This document shows positions 27,170 to 37,500 of a stretch of DNA of 64,000 nt, piece after piece (the first letter of the stretch is position 1; each line of letters begins with the position of its first letter). The translations under genes were made by a program, and so were the position numbers. The DNA comes from Bacteroidota bacterium (GTDB lineage Bacteria; Bacteroidota; Bacteroidia; B-17B0; Aurantibacillaceae): NCBI GenBank assembly GCA_013287545.1, contig JABDDQ010000004.1, forward strand, positions 4,086 through 68,085. Direction: 5' to 3'. The notes below the pieces were generated by a model. That model was given only the letters and a program-made list of their open reading frames with translations, was not told the origin of the DNA and searched no databases.

Positions 27170-28312
27170 CTAAAAAGACTCTCCCGACCCTAAGCTAAGG
27201 GTTTTGGTGTTTTTGCTAAAGCCTAAATCTCCGCCTACGTTTATGCGTTCGTGCTTAATAAACATAACCCGCAGGCCAATGCCGTAGGTGTACTTTATAT
27301 CTTGCCAGTTAAAAGCCTGTAGGGTGTGTTGCACTTCGGCAACGGCAGCAAATAAAACAATGCCAAATATTTTGTAAACCGGTATGCGTAATTCAACCTG
27401 TTGTGCCATCATAAAATTATCACGGTAAATGCCAGGGTAGTAGCCCCGCATCATAACATCGCCACCCATTAAAGCCAGTTGCCTAAAGGGCACATTGCCC
27501 CAGTTGTAATTAATAAGGGTTTGAAAACAAACCACATCGTTTTTATAGAATTTAATAAACTTACGGAAATCAATAATCATATTGGTAAACGGATACTGGC
27601 TGCCAAATGCTTTCTGAAAAAACATGGCCGATACATCTAAATAAGTACCGGTACGTGTATAAATAACGTGGTCACGACTATCATACAAAAACAGCACACC
27701 CGCCCCTGTATTCTGACTACCGCCTTTGCCATAGGCCGATGATTGGTCTAACAAGCCGCCTTTATCGTACGTAAGGTCGAAGGTTTTATTAAACTGGGCC
27801 TGTAAACCTGCGTACATGTGGGGTGTTATTACTCGGGTAAAACGTTGCAGGGTGTTGAAGTAATTAAAATTAATAAGGTCTTTATTATTTACATCTATAT
27901 TATTGCCAATGCCGTAAAAAAACTCATTGAATTTAGACACGTAGGTGTTGCCTCGCCAAAAATATTTCTCTTTATCAAAAAGTACCGTGTTATTAAATGT
28001 AAGGTAAAACTGGTTTTTTTCGGTTACTGTACCATAGGTTTCTATGTTAGATGTTCGCGTATCGGTATCACCTTTTAATTTAAACAGCTGCAAATAATAT
28101 ATGCCTGTATAAAACCCTGTTTGTGGCGACCGTCCCAACTCGGGTGCCAGTAAAAACTTACGCTTTTTGGTGGCTTCTTCAATTACTTTTTTAACAAACG
28201 ATTTTTTTACGTGCGTGGTATCAAGGTGTATCCGTATAGTATCGTTTGGCGGGTTATCTTGCGCCTGTAGCTTAAAACCAGCCACCAAAAGCAACACCAG
28301 CCATGTTTGCAT
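27170..28312 (-). CDS. BamA/TamA-family (Omp85-type) outer-membrane barrel protein
   Basis: About 380 residues from the ATG giving the signal peptide MQTWLVLLLVAGFKLQAQ. No POTRA domains are evident; the protein goes quickly into beta-strands typical of the bacterial surface antigen barrel: FYTGIYYLQLFKL, GAGVLFLYDSRDHVIYTRTG, then LALMGGDVMMRGYYPGIYRDN, where RGY corresponds to the Omp85 VRGF/Y motif. The last residues (GESF) give a terminal Phe, as in outer-membrane barrels. A plausible role is outer-membrane insertion or lipid/protein transport. The longer reading frame upstream crosses the divergent aldolase gene and is rejected. Confidence 0.8.
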   Translation of the reverse strand: MQTWLVLLLVAGFKLQAQDNPPNDTIRIHLDTTHVKKSFVKKVIEEATKKRKFLLAPELGRSPQTGFYTGIYYLQLFKLKGDTDTRTSNIETYGTVTEKNQFYLTFNNTVLFDKEKYFWRGNTYVSKFNEFFYGIGNNIDVNNKDLINFNYFNTLQRFTRVITPHMYAGLQAQFNKTFDLTYDKGGLLDQSSAYGKGGSQNTGAGVLFLYDSRDHVIYTRTGTYLDVSAMFFQKAFGSQYPFTNMIIDFRKFIKFYKNDVVCFQTLINYNWGNVPFRQLALMGGDVMMRGYYPGIYRDNFMMAQQVELRIPVYKIFGIVLFAAVAEVQHTLQAFNWQDIKYTYGIGLRVMFIKHERINVGGDLGFSKNTKTLSLGSGESF

Positions 28313-28424
28313 GGAGATAAGCGTAATTTTCCTTCGGATAATCTGATTCAAAAACAAATAAATAAGGGCTCTTTTGGGCAAAAATAAGAAATACGAAGAG
28401 TAAACCTTGTTTTTTAATTTTTTG

Positions 28425-28432
28425 TACCTTCG
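28425..28432 (+). promoter_or_regulatory. Possible -7 element of the aldolase gene
   Basis: A TACCTTCG sequence, one mismatch to TAnnTTTG, lies about 22 bases before the ATG at 28455. Confidence 0.35.
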
Positions 28433-28454
28433 CCACCTTAAAAAATTGTAAAAT

Positions 28455-29522
28455 ATGGCAACCATTACACAATCTAAACTAACTGAACTATTAGGTGCAC
28501 AGGCAGATAGTCTGTTAAACCACACCTGCAAAACTATTACTAAGGAGCACATCCACCTTCCGGGTGCCGATTTTGTTGACCGTGCCTTTGCACCCAGCAA
28601 CCGAAATCCGCAAGTAATGCGCAGTTTGCAACAGTTATATGGTACAGGGCGTTTAGCTAATACGGGTTATATGAGCATCCTTCCGGTTGACCAAGGGATT
28701 GAACATAGCGCGGGTGCCTCATTTGCACCAAACCCAATTTATTTCGATTCAGAAAACATTGTGAAACTTGCCATAGAAGGCGGTTGTAATGCGGTAGCAT
28801 CTACATACGGGGTGTTAGGCAGCGTGGCTCGCAAATACGCGCATAAAATTCCTTTCATAGTTAAAATTAACCACAACGAGTTTTTAAGCTACCCTAACAA
28901 ATTCGACCAAATTATGTTTGGCACCGTAGAAGATGCCTGGAACATGGGGGCCGTTGCCGTAGGTGCAACTATTTACTTCGGCTCGCCAGAATCTGGTCGT
29001 CAAATAATTGAAGTAGCTCATGCTTTTGAACGTGCGCACGAACTTGGCATGGCAACCATCCTTTGGTGCTACACCCGTAACAATGCCTTTAAAAAAGATG
29101 GCGTTGATTATCACACCGCGGTAGATTTATCATCGCAAGCAAACCACTTAGGCGTTACTATTCAAGCCGATATCATCAAACAAAAAATGTCGGATAAAAA
29201 CGGTGGTTACACAGCACTTAACTACGGCAAAACACATCCTAAAGTATATAGCGAATTAACTACCGACCATCCAATAGATTTATGTCGTTACCAAGTGGCT
29301 AATTGCTACATGGGTCGTATTGGTTTAATTAATAGCGGTGGCGAAAGTAAAGGTGCAACCGATTTAGCTGAAGCAGTTACAACAGCGGTGGTTAACAAAC
29401 GTGGTGGTGGACAAGGATTAATATCGGGTCGTAAAGCGTTTCAAAAACCAATGAAAGAAGGTGCGGCTTTGTTAAATGCCATACAAGATGTTTATTTAGA
29501 TAAATCAATTACAGTAGCATAA
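28455..29522 (+). CDS. fbaB: Class I fructose-bisphosphate aldolase, DhnA/FbaB type
   Basis: Cytoplasmic Schiff-base aldolase interconverting fructose-1,6-bisphosphate and the triose phosphates, 355 residues. It has the DhnA-type features: [19 protein letters not shown], the catalytic-region [18 protein letters not shown] (Lys), [19 protein letters not shown] and the phosphate-binding INSGGESKG near the C-terminus. No metal-binding class II signature is present. Divergent from the outer-membrane barrel gene and followed 61 bases later by accD on the same strand. Confidence 0.9.
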   Translation: MATITQSKLTELLGAQADSLLNHTCKTITKEHIHLPGADFVDRAFAPSNRNPQVMRSLQQLYGTGRLANTGYMSILPVDQGIEHSAGASFAPNPIYFDSENIVKLAIEGGCNAVASTYGVLGSVARKYAHKIPFIVKINHNEFLSYPNKFDQIMFGTVEDAWNMGAVAVGATIYFGSPESGRQIIEVAHAFERAHELGMATILWCYTRNNAFKKDGVDYHTAVDLSSQANHLGVTIQADIIKQKMSDKNGGYTALNYGKTHPKVYSELTTDHPIDLCRYQVANCYMGRIGLINSGGESKGATDLAEAVTTAVVNKRGGGQGLISGRKAFQKPMKEGAALLNAIQDVYLDKSITVA

Positions 29523-29583
29523 TAGAAATGCTGAATGTTGGATTAATTTAAAGTTCAACATTTAAAATTTAAAATATTTAAAA

Positions 29584-30429
29584 ATGGGTTGGTTTAAGCG
29601 ACTAAAAGAGGGAATAACAACAAGCACGAAAGAGAAGAAGGAAACTCCCGAAGGACTTTGGTATAAATGCACTAAGTGTAAAAAAATTGCTACCATGCAG
29701 GAGCACGCCGCAAATAGTTACGTGTGTGTAAACTGCGGGCATCATGAGCGTATAAGTTCCGAACAATATTTCGATATTATTTTTGATGATGGTGCTTTTA
29801 CCGAATTACAAGAAGGCCTAATTGGTGGCGACCCACTTAACTTTGTAGATACCAAACCGTATAAAGACCGTATTACAGAAAGCCGTAAAAAAACAGGCCT
29901 AAATGATGCTATGCGTGCAGCCTTTGGTAAAGTACACGAGCAAGATTTAGTGGTTTGTTGTATGGATTTTAATTTCATAGGTGGTTCAATGGGTTCGGTA
30001 GTGGGCGAAAAAATTTCTCGTTCTATCGATTTCTGTTTGAAAACAAAAACACCTTTGCTTATCATTTCTAAATCGGGTGGAGCACGTATGATGGAAGCCG
30101 CATTTTCACTAATGCAAATGGCTAAAACATCCGCTAAGCTTAGCTTAATGGCAAAAGAAAAATTGGCTTACATTTCTTTATTAACCGATCCAACAACAGG
30201 TGGTGTTACGGCATCATTTGCTATGCTGGGCGATGTAAACATTGCCGAACCTCAATCGCTAATTGGTTTTGCAGGACCACGTATCGTTAAAGAAACCATT
30301 GGTAAAGATTTGCCAAAAGGCTTTCAAACAGCTGAGTTTGTATTAGAGCATGGCTTTTTAGATAAGATTGTAGTTCGCACTGAATTGAAAACTTTCTTAG
30401 CTAATTTTTTAACGGCTTTAAAAAACTAA
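29584..30429 (+). CDS. accD: Acetyl-CoA carboxylase carboxyltransferase subunit beta
   Basis: 281 residues. N-terminal four-cysteine zinc ribbon: WYKCTKCKKI and YVCVNCGHHERIS (about residues 27-58). The carboxyltransferase core follows, with GGSMGSVVGEKI, the oxyanion-hole motif SKSGGARMMEAAFSLMQMAK, DPTTGGVTASFAMLGDVNIAEP and FAGPRIVKETI. It pairs with AccA, absent here, to form malonyl-CoA for fatty-acid synthesis. The glycosyltransferase begins 10 bases after its stop, so they may be co-transcribed. Confidence 0.95.
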   Translation: MGWFKRLKEGITTSTKEKKETPEGLWYKCTKCKKIATMQEHAANSYVCVNCGHHERISSEQYFDIIFDDGAFTELQEGLIGGDPLNFVDTKPYKDRITESRKKTGLNDAMRAAFGKVHEQDLVVCCMDFNFIGGSMGSVVGEKISRSIDFCLKTKTPLLIISKSGGARMMEAAFSLMQMAKTSAKLSLMAKEKLAYISLLTDPTTGGVTASFAMLGDVNIAEPQSLIGFAGPRIVKETIGKDLPKGFQTAEFVLEHGFLDKIVVRTELKTFLANFLTALKN

Positions 30430-30438
30430 GGCACGTAG

Positions 30439-31188
30439 GTGGAAAAAATTTCCATCATAACGGTTACCTACAATAGCGCCCAAACGCTTGAGCAAACTAT
30501 ACAAACAGTTTTAGCGCAAACGTATCCTAATGTTGAGTACATTATTGTTGATGGCAAATCTATCGACAACACCCTTGCCGTTATTGAAAAATACCGAGAC
30601 AGAATTGCAACCGTTGTATCCGAAAAAGATGATGGGCTATACCACGCCCTTAACAAAGGAATAGCACTTGCCACCGGAGACATTATTGGCATTTTACACG
30701 CCGATGATTTTTATATAGATAACTCGGTACTTACCAAAGTAGCTGAAACTTTTACCTCAAAAAAAGCCGATGCCGTTTATGCTGATTTGTATTATGTAGA
30801 TAAAGACAATACAGATAAGATTGTCCGTACTTGGCGGTCGGGTGAGTATAAAACAGCTAACTTTTTATGGGGCTGGATGCCACCACACCCAACCTTTTTT
30901 GTTAAGAGAGATGTGTATATAAAACACGGTGCGTTTAATCTTACACTTCGCACATCTGCTGATTATGAAATTATGTTGCGCTTATTATACCGCCATAAAA
31001 TTAAAGCAGCTTACCTACAAAAGTTTATTATAAAAATGCGTGTGGGCGGACAAAGCAACGCATCGGTTAAAAACCGTGTAAAAGCAAATAATGAAGATAG
31101 ATTAGCTTGGAAGTTGAACGACCTTACTCCTTATTTCTTCACCCTTACTTTAAAGCCACTACGTAAAATAACGCAGTTTATTAAGTAA
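30439..31188 (+). CDS. Family 2 glycosyltransferase
   Basis: 249 residues, GTG start. GT-A fold signature: ISIITVTYNSAQTLEQTIQT at the N-terminus, EYIIVDGKSIDNT, GLYHALNKGIALATGDIIGI and the DXD-like LHADDFY. It resembles WcaA-like GT2 enzymes that build surface polysaccharide (FFVKRDVYIKHGAFN, TSADYEIMLRLL). There are no membrane segments. The sugar donor and acceptor are unknown. Ten bases downstream of accD; isolated from any polysaccharide cluster. Confidence 0.88.
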   Translation: MEKISIITVTYNSAQTLEQTIQTVLAQTYPNVEYIIVDGKSIDNTLAVIEKYRDRIATVVSEKDDGLYHALNKGIALATGDIIGILHADDFYIDNSVLTKVAETFTSKKADAVYADLYYVDKDNTDKIVRTWRSGEYKTANFLWGWMPPHPTFFVKRDVYIKHGAFNLTLRTSADYEIMLRLLYRHKIKAAYLQKFIIKMRVGGQSNASVKNRVKANNEDRLAWKLNDLTPYFFTLTLKPLRKITQFIK

Positions 31189-31200
31189 TATTTTACGTCT

Positions 31201-31308
31201 TGTCATTTCGCTTGTGCGTTGTCATTTCGACCGTAGGGAGAAATCTTTATTTGGGATTGAATCGATTACAAATAAAGATTTCTCAGTCGTGCCTCCTTCG
31301 AAATGACA
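31201..31308. repeat. REP-like inverted repeat in a convergent gap
   Basis: A left arm starts TGTCATTTCGACCGTAGGGA at 31220 and runs through AAATCTTTATTTG to 31253. The right arm is CAAATAAAGATTTCT (from 31269) then CGAAATGACA ending at 31308. Together they can fold into an imperfect hairpin of about 90 bases. A further TGTCATTTCG is at 31201. The left arm matches the repeat at 23732. It lies between two gene ends (31188 and 31365) and may act as a two-way terminator. Confidence 0.7.
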
Positions 31309-31364
31309 AACCGTGTACGAAAATATTATAAAAAACTTTTTGTGGTTTTTATTCTAAGTAGCAC

Positions 31365-31883
31365 CTACAAATTATAAGCTGCTTTTACCGCAGCATAATT
31401 GTTATGGTTAACACCCGGTATAACCATAGCCGGAGGAATAATAACAATTTCTGCATTAATATTAGAAGTAGGCAGTACACAAGTGCTTGTGCCATTAAAA
31501 TATTCAAAATGAATGTATGGAGTAGGCTGATATAAATCGTTAGCAAAGCTTATCGTATAATTTGCTTTAGAGTTTGTATACGGGGTAGCCTCTAAACCAT
31601 TGGCAGATTGCACATAAACAAGCACAGCGGCATGTTCGCCGGTAGTAACTTCTGGCAGGGCAGTAAAATTATAGTACCATTGGTTGGCAGTAGTATCCCA
31701 CATTAATTGACTTGGTGTTATAGCAACATATTGGTTTATTATATTAACCGCACCCGAAGTACCATTGGTTCCATTGGCTCCAGTTAAACCAGTAGGACCC
31801 GTAGGGCCTTGTTTGTTGCATCCTGTAAAAATAATCAGCGAACTAATTACACCAATATATAAAAATCTCAAAGTCGGTTTCAT
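31365..31883 (-). CDS. Lipoprotein with short collagen-like Gly-X-Y segment
   Basis: 172 residues. Lipobox IFTGC at the end of the hydrophobic signal gives an acylated Cys. The next about 25 residues are a collagen-like triplet tract (GPTGPTGLTGANGTNGTSG), a frequent short spacer after the lipobox in Bacteroidota. The rest is beta-rich (WYYNFTALPEVTTGEHAAVLVYV) with no recognised domain. Probably surface or periplasm exposed; function unknown. Confidence 0.75.
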   Translation of the reverse strand: MKPTLRFLYIGVISSLIIFTGCNKQGPTGPTGLTGANGTNGTSGAVNIINQYVAITPSQLMWDTTANQWYYNFTALPEVTTGEHAAVLVYVQSANGLEATPYTNSKANYTISFANDLYQPTPYIHFEYFNGTSTCVLPTSNINAEIVIIPPAMVIPGVNHNNYAAVKAAYNL

Positions 31884-32020
31884 TTATTTGTTTTTTTAAT
31901 TTTTTCAAAGATAGATATTTTTAGATGCTGAAATGACAACCTATTTTGTAAAATATTGCTGAAAACTTTTTTGGGTTTTAGCCTGTATCAGTCGTAATTT
32001 TAAACAAATTATACAGAAGC

Positions 32021-34423
32021 GTGAGCCAGCATTATTTAGACGAGTTAAACCCCATACAGCGCGAAGCTGCCGAACATACAGAAGGACCTTTAATGATTAT
32101 TGCCGGAGCAGGCTCGGGTAAAACACGCGTACTAACCTATCGCATTGCGCATATTATAGAAAAAGGAAATAGTGCGTTTAATATACTGGCACTAACCTTT
32201 ACCAACAAAGCTGCGCGTGAGATGAAAGAGCGTATTGGGAAACTGATTGGTAACTCTGATGCCAAGGCTTTATGGATGGGGACATTCCATAGTGTGTTTG
32301 CAAAAATACTTCGCTTCGAGGCAGAGAAACTTGGCTACCCAAAAAACTTTACCATTTACGATACCGATGATAGTAAAAGTTTAATTAAAGAAATTTTAAA
32401 AACCTATAACCTCGATGATAAAGTTTACAAACCATCGTTGGTGCTAAACCGCATATCATCGGCAAAAAATAGTTTAATTACACCTAAACAATATTTAGCT
32501 AACCCTACAGCTATGGCAGATGATAGGGCTTCGCAAAAGCCCCAGTTGGGCGAAATATACGAACAGTATCAAAAACGCTTGTTCCGTGCCGGTGCTATGG
32601 ATTTTGACGATTTGCTTTTTAACACCAATGTATTGTTACGTGATTTCCCTGATGTATTAGTAAAATACCAAAACAAATTTAAATACATTTTGGTAGATGA
32701 GTATCAGGATACCAACTTTTCACAATATGTAATTGTAAAGCAACTGGCTGCCCGCTACGAAAACCTTTGTGTGGTGGGCGATGATGCACAAAGTATCTAT
32801 TCGTTCCGTGGGGCAAACATTCAAAATATTTTAAATTTTGAAAAAGATTACCCGGATGTAAAAAAACTGTTCTTAGAGCAGAATTACCGTTCTACTCAAA
32901 ACATTGTAAACGCGGCAAACTCCATCATTAAAAAAAATACCGAGCAGTTTGATAAAAACGTTTGGACAGGAAATCCTGAAGGAGAAAAAATACAAGTACT
33001 TTGTTCTGCTACTGATATGGAAGAAGGTTATAAAGTAGCCAACTCTATTTTCAATACAAAAATGAACAAGCAATTGCCTAATACGGCTTTTGCTATATTA
33101 TACCGTACCAATGCGCAATCGCGTGCGTTTGAGGAGGGTTTTCGTAAACGGAATTTGCCCTATAGAATTTATGGAGGTGTATCGTTCTACCAACGTAAAG
33201 AGATTAAGGATGTGCTGTCGTATTTTCGCTTAGCTATCAATCCAAATGATAATGAGGCCATGCGGAGGGTTATTAATTATCCCGCACGTGGCATTGGGCA
33301 AACTACGATTGATAAAATATCGGTTTTAGCAGCCGATAACGATGCCAGCATTTTTACCGTGATAGATAACCTGCAAGATTTTAACCCCGATATAAATGCA
33401 GGCACAGCAACTAAGCTGAAATATTTTGCAGCCATGATAAAAAGTTTCGGGCATATTGCCTTGCAGCAAGATGCGTACGAAACCGCTAATCAAATTATAA
33501 ACAGCACAGGCATTTTACGCGATTTAAATAAGGATAAAACCCCCGAAGAAATTAGTAGAGTAGAAAACGTAGAGGAGCTTTTAAGTGCTGTTAAAGGTTT
33601 TATTGAAACAGCACGTACACCGCAAGAAGAAGAATTAAAACAAGACATTGTTGAGCATGAAGCTCTTGATGCCGAAGATTTATTTGCACAAAAACCCGAT
33701 GCTACTTTAAAAACCATTGATGAGTTTATGCAGGATATTGCATTACTTACCGATGCCGATAAAAATAAAGACGACGATAATGCCGATAAAATAACGTTAA
33801 TGACTATCCATGCGTCTAAAGGCTTGGAGTTTCCGTATGTGTATATAGTTGGTTTGGAGGAAAATTTGTTTCCATCGCAAATGACTTTGATGGATAAATC
33901 GGATTTAGAAGAAGAGCGCCGTTTGTTTTACGTAGCCATTACCCGTGCAGAAAAACAAGCTACCTTAAGTTATGCCGAAAGACGTTTTAGATATGGTAAC
34001 CATGTTATGTGCGAGCCAAGTCGTTTTATTGATGAAATAGATGATAAGTACATTGAATATATAGATGCACCCGAAAAAAAAGAACCCAAAGTATTTGATT
34101 ATAATGGGGGAGGAGAAAGGTCGTTTCAAAAAAATACTACGAGAACCAGCAATGTTGATTTGATAAAACCAAAGCAAGCATCGCCACTATTAAAACGCAA
34201 TTTAGTCTCAACCAATAATGTAAACACCCAAGCAGCTCCCATTGATGCTGCCGAAATAAGAAGCATTAAAGAAGGCACCCAAGTTCAGCACGAAAAATTT
34301 GGTAAAGGCAATGTATTGGCTGTTGAAGGGGAGTCTCCTAACATAAAGGCAACCATTCAATTTGATTTAGGCGGACAAAAACAATTGTTGCTTAAATATG
34401 CCAAACTAAAAGTTATTACATAG
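32021..34423 (+). CDS. UvrD/PcrA-family 3'-5' DNA helicase
   Basis: 800 residues, GTG start. Superfamily 1A helicase motifs are complete: Q-motif LNPIQREAAEH, Walker A IAGAGSGKTRVLTYRI, Ia LTFTNKAAREMKERI, Walker B ILVDEYQDTN, III VVGDDAQSIYSFRGAN, IV EQNYRSTQNIVNAAN, V/VI LMTIHASKGLEFPYV and LFYVAITRAEK. A C-terminal Tudor-like segment (GTQVQHEKFGKGNVLAVEGE) is characteristic of PcrA/UvrD. Predicted role is DNA repair and clearing of transcription or replication roadblocks. Unlike the 14.2-kb helicase it has no nuclease domain. Confidence 0.92.
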   Translation: MSQHYLDELNPIQREAAEHTEGPLMIIAGAGSGKTRVLTYRIAHIIEKGNSAFNILALTFTNKAAREMKERIGKLIGNSDAKALWMGTFHSVFAKILRFEAEKLGYPKNFTIYDTDDSKSLIKEILKTYNLDDKVYKPSLVLNRISSAKNSLITPKQYLANPTAMADDRASQKPQLGEIYEQYQKRLFRAGAMDFDDLLFNTNVLLRDFPDVLVKYQNKFKYILVDEYQDTNFSQYVIVKQLAARYENLCVVGDDAQSIYSFRGANIQNILNFEKDYPDVKKLFLEQNYRSTQNIVNAANSIIKKNTEQFDKNVWTGNPEGEKIQVLCSATDMEEGYKVANSIFNTKMNKQLPNTAFAILYRTNAQSRAFEEGFRKRNLPYRIYGGVSFYQRKEIKDVLSYFRLAINPNDNEAMRRVINYPARGIGQTTIDKISVLAADNDASIFTVIDNLQDFNPDINAGTATKLKYFAAMIKSFGHIALQQDAYETANQIINSTGILRDLNKDKTPEEISRVENVEELLSAVKGFIETARTPQEEELKQDIVEHEALDAEDLFAQKPDATLKTIDEFMQDIALLTDADKNKDDDNADKITLMTIHASKGLEFPYVYIVGLEENLFPSQMTLMDKSDLEEERRLFYVAITRAEKQATLSYAERRFRYGNHVMCEPSRFIDEIDDKYIEYIDAPEKKEPKVFDYNGGGERSFQKNTTRTSNVDLIKPKQASPLLKRNLVSTNNVNTQAAPIDAAEIRSIKEGTQVQHEKFGKGNVLAVEGESPNIKATIQFDLGGQKQLLLKYAKLKVIT

Positions 34424-34470
34424 CTAACATTATCTTAATAAACATTCTTGCCTATATGGCGGTTTTTTAG

Positions 34471-34478
34471 TAAGTTTG
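34471..34478 (+). promoter_or_regulatory. -7 promoter element of the second PKD gene
   Basis: TAAGTTTG, a consensus match. Transcription would begin near 34485, which argues that the upstream in-frame ATG at 34486 is too close to be the main start. Confidence 0.45.
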
Positions 34479-34539
34479 GTTTAGCATGATAACATTTTTA
34501 CGTATTAAATTTCTTGCTTTTAACAAGATGCATGGCAGT

Positions 34540-37500
34540 ATGCTGTTAAAAAAGTTCAGTTTTTGCAGTATATTACTAATTGGTTTTTTATTTTCTTTTA
34601 CTACCCAAGCACAAGTACATGCTGATTTTTCAGGGACACCGCTTAGTGGTTGCGCGCCTCTTAGTGTAACGTTTAGCGACCAATCTACCGGAGGTCCCAC
34701 TTCATGGAATTGGAATTTTGGCAACGGAAACACATCTACTATTCAAAACCCCGGTGCTACGTATTCTAACCCTGGTACATATACGGTTACGCTTACAGTT
34801 TCTAATGGGAGTTCAAACGATACAAAAACTAAAACAAATTATATTACCGTATACGCCAAGCCGGGTACAAACTTTAACTTAAGTACTGATACCGCTTGCA
34901 TAGGGCAAACCATAAACTTTACCGATGCAACTACCATAGCAAGCGGTGGGGCACCCATAAGCACTTGGTCGTGGGATTTTGGTGACGGAACATCACCTGT
35001 AACTACAGCAAATGCATCTCATAGTTACAATGCCGCAGGTAATTACCCGGTTAGTTTAATTGTAACTGATGGACATGGTTGTTCAAAATCACAAACAATC
35101 CACGTGGTAGTTTCACCTATGCCTGTGCCATCGTTTACGGCAAGTCCTAATTTTAAATGTACAGCACCCCTTGCAGTATCTTTTACCAACACATCTACTT
35201 CCGAGGGCAGCACTACTTATTTATGGCATTTTGGTGATGGTAGCACTTCTACACAAGCAAACCCTACGCATACATACACAACTGCGGGCAATTACAATAT
35301 TACTTTAGTTTTAAACCAGCATGGTTGTATCGATTCTATCGTAAAACCTAATTCTATTTCCGTTCAAAATATTGCAGCCGGTTTTGCGGCTACACCAAGT
35401 GTTGTTTGCTCGGGGCAGGCAATTACGTTTACAAACACATCTGCACCCGTAGCTACAATTGCCAATTGGGTTTTTGGTGATGGAGGTACATCAACTACTA
35501 TTAGTCCGGCACACACATACACAACTGCTGGAACCTATACCGTAACCCTTGCTGCTACTGATGCAAGCGGATGTTCAGGTAACGCTACTACAATAGTAAC
35601 TGTAAATCAAACTCCGGTGGCTGCCTTTACAGCAGATACGATGGTGTCATGTTCGGTGCCTTTTGCAGTTACTTTTTCAAACAGTTCTACAGGTGCATCT
35701 TCGTATCATTGGAATTTTGGTGATGGAACAGCTTCTGTACAACAAAACCCTACACATAGTTATACTACACCCGGCATTTACACCGTAACTCTTAGTGCAA
35801 AAAATAATAATGGCACCTGTGCCGATTCGTTGGTGAAAAACAGTTTTATTATTATTTCTCGCCCTGTTGTAAACTTTATTACCGTGCCCGATAGTGGTTG
35901 CGTTCCGCTTTCGGTAAGCTATACCAGCACCAGCACCAGCAGCATAGACCCAATAGCAACTTACTCGTGGAATTATGGCGATGGAAATTCAAACACAACA
36001 AATGTTGTAACTACAAACAACACGTATACTGCAGCCGGCATATATTCTCCAAGTCTTATTGTGAAAACCGTACGAGGTTGTTTAGATACTTTTGTATGTG
36101 CAGGCTGTATAAAATTAGGTACACCGCCTGTGGCAAGTTTTACCTTTACACCCGATTCGGTTTGTTATGGTATGCCGGTAACTTTTATAAATACATCAAC
36201 AGGGGCAACCGGTTGGAAGTGGTTTTTTGGCGATGGAGGAAACAGCACAATACAAAACCCGCTACATATTTATGCAGATACGGGCAAGTTTAAAATAAAA
36301 GTAGTTGCCTATAACAAAGGCTGTACCGATACTTCGGCAATCGATTCGGTTGTTGTATTAGCACCTAAAGCACAATTTAATTATACGCTTAGCTGCACAA
36401 ATTATTATCAGGTTCAGTTTGTCAGCACGGCAGAAGGAGCCGATTCTGTAGTATGGGAGTTTGGAGATGGTACAAAGGATACATTAAATCATGTAAGTCC
36501 GGTTCACACCTACACAAATAGAGGAGCCGTAACCGTAACACTTACCGCCTATAATTATAAATCGCGTTGCTCCGATTCTGCTACGGGGTCGTTTACTATT
36601 GCTCAACCAATAGCCTCTTTTACAGTAAACGCAAATAAAGGCTGTTATCCTTTTACGGCTGCATTTACAAGTACTTCGCAAGATGCCAGTACGTATTTTT
36701 GGAATTTCGGAAACTTATCTACACTTGGCGATACAGCTAAAGTAGCTGATACATCTTACACGTATATTCATCCCGGACGAGATATTGTAAGTCTACTCAT
36801 TACCGATGTTAATGGCTGCAAAAACATTTTTAAGGATACTTTGAAAACACTTGGGCCTTTACCAAACTTTAAAGCAGATACACTTACAGGTTGTCGTCCG
36901 TTTAAAGTTGTGTTTACTGATATTAGTACCAGCGATTCTGCACTTGTAAACTGGACATGGAATTTTGGCGATGGTACACCCATTGCAGCAACCCTCAGTA
37001 GTTCTTTTTCACATATTTATACAACACCAGGGTCATATAATGTTACTATGGCTGTAACCGATAAAAATGGATGTAAAGATTCAGTTACTAAATTAAATTA
37101 TATAAAACCGACCTATCCGTATCCGGCATTTTCGGTAAATCATTTTTCTTGTAAAGGAAATATGCTAACCTTTAATGCAGGTGCAACCAATGCCGTTGGA
37201 CCAACCTACAGTTGGAATTTTGGCGATGGAACTACAGCTACTTCACATAACGCTATAGTAACACATACATATACAAGCGATAGTTTATATCATATTACGC
37301 TAACCGTAAAAGATACCAATGGTTGCGATAGCACGATAAAAGATACCGTTCGTATTTTAAAGCCCACGGCTCATTTTACCTGGTCTGCTCCAAACCCTCA
37401 GTGTGGCAGTATGGTTGTTTATTTTCAGGATGCATCAACCGGTTTTGTTAATGGATGGAATTGGAATTTTGGTAATGGAGCAAGTTCAAACGCGCAAAAC

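Noticed and set aside
35898-36293. 131-residue plus-strand frame inside the PKD gene
   Set aside because: Lies entirely within the long PKD frame, follows its repeats, and has unlikely composition.
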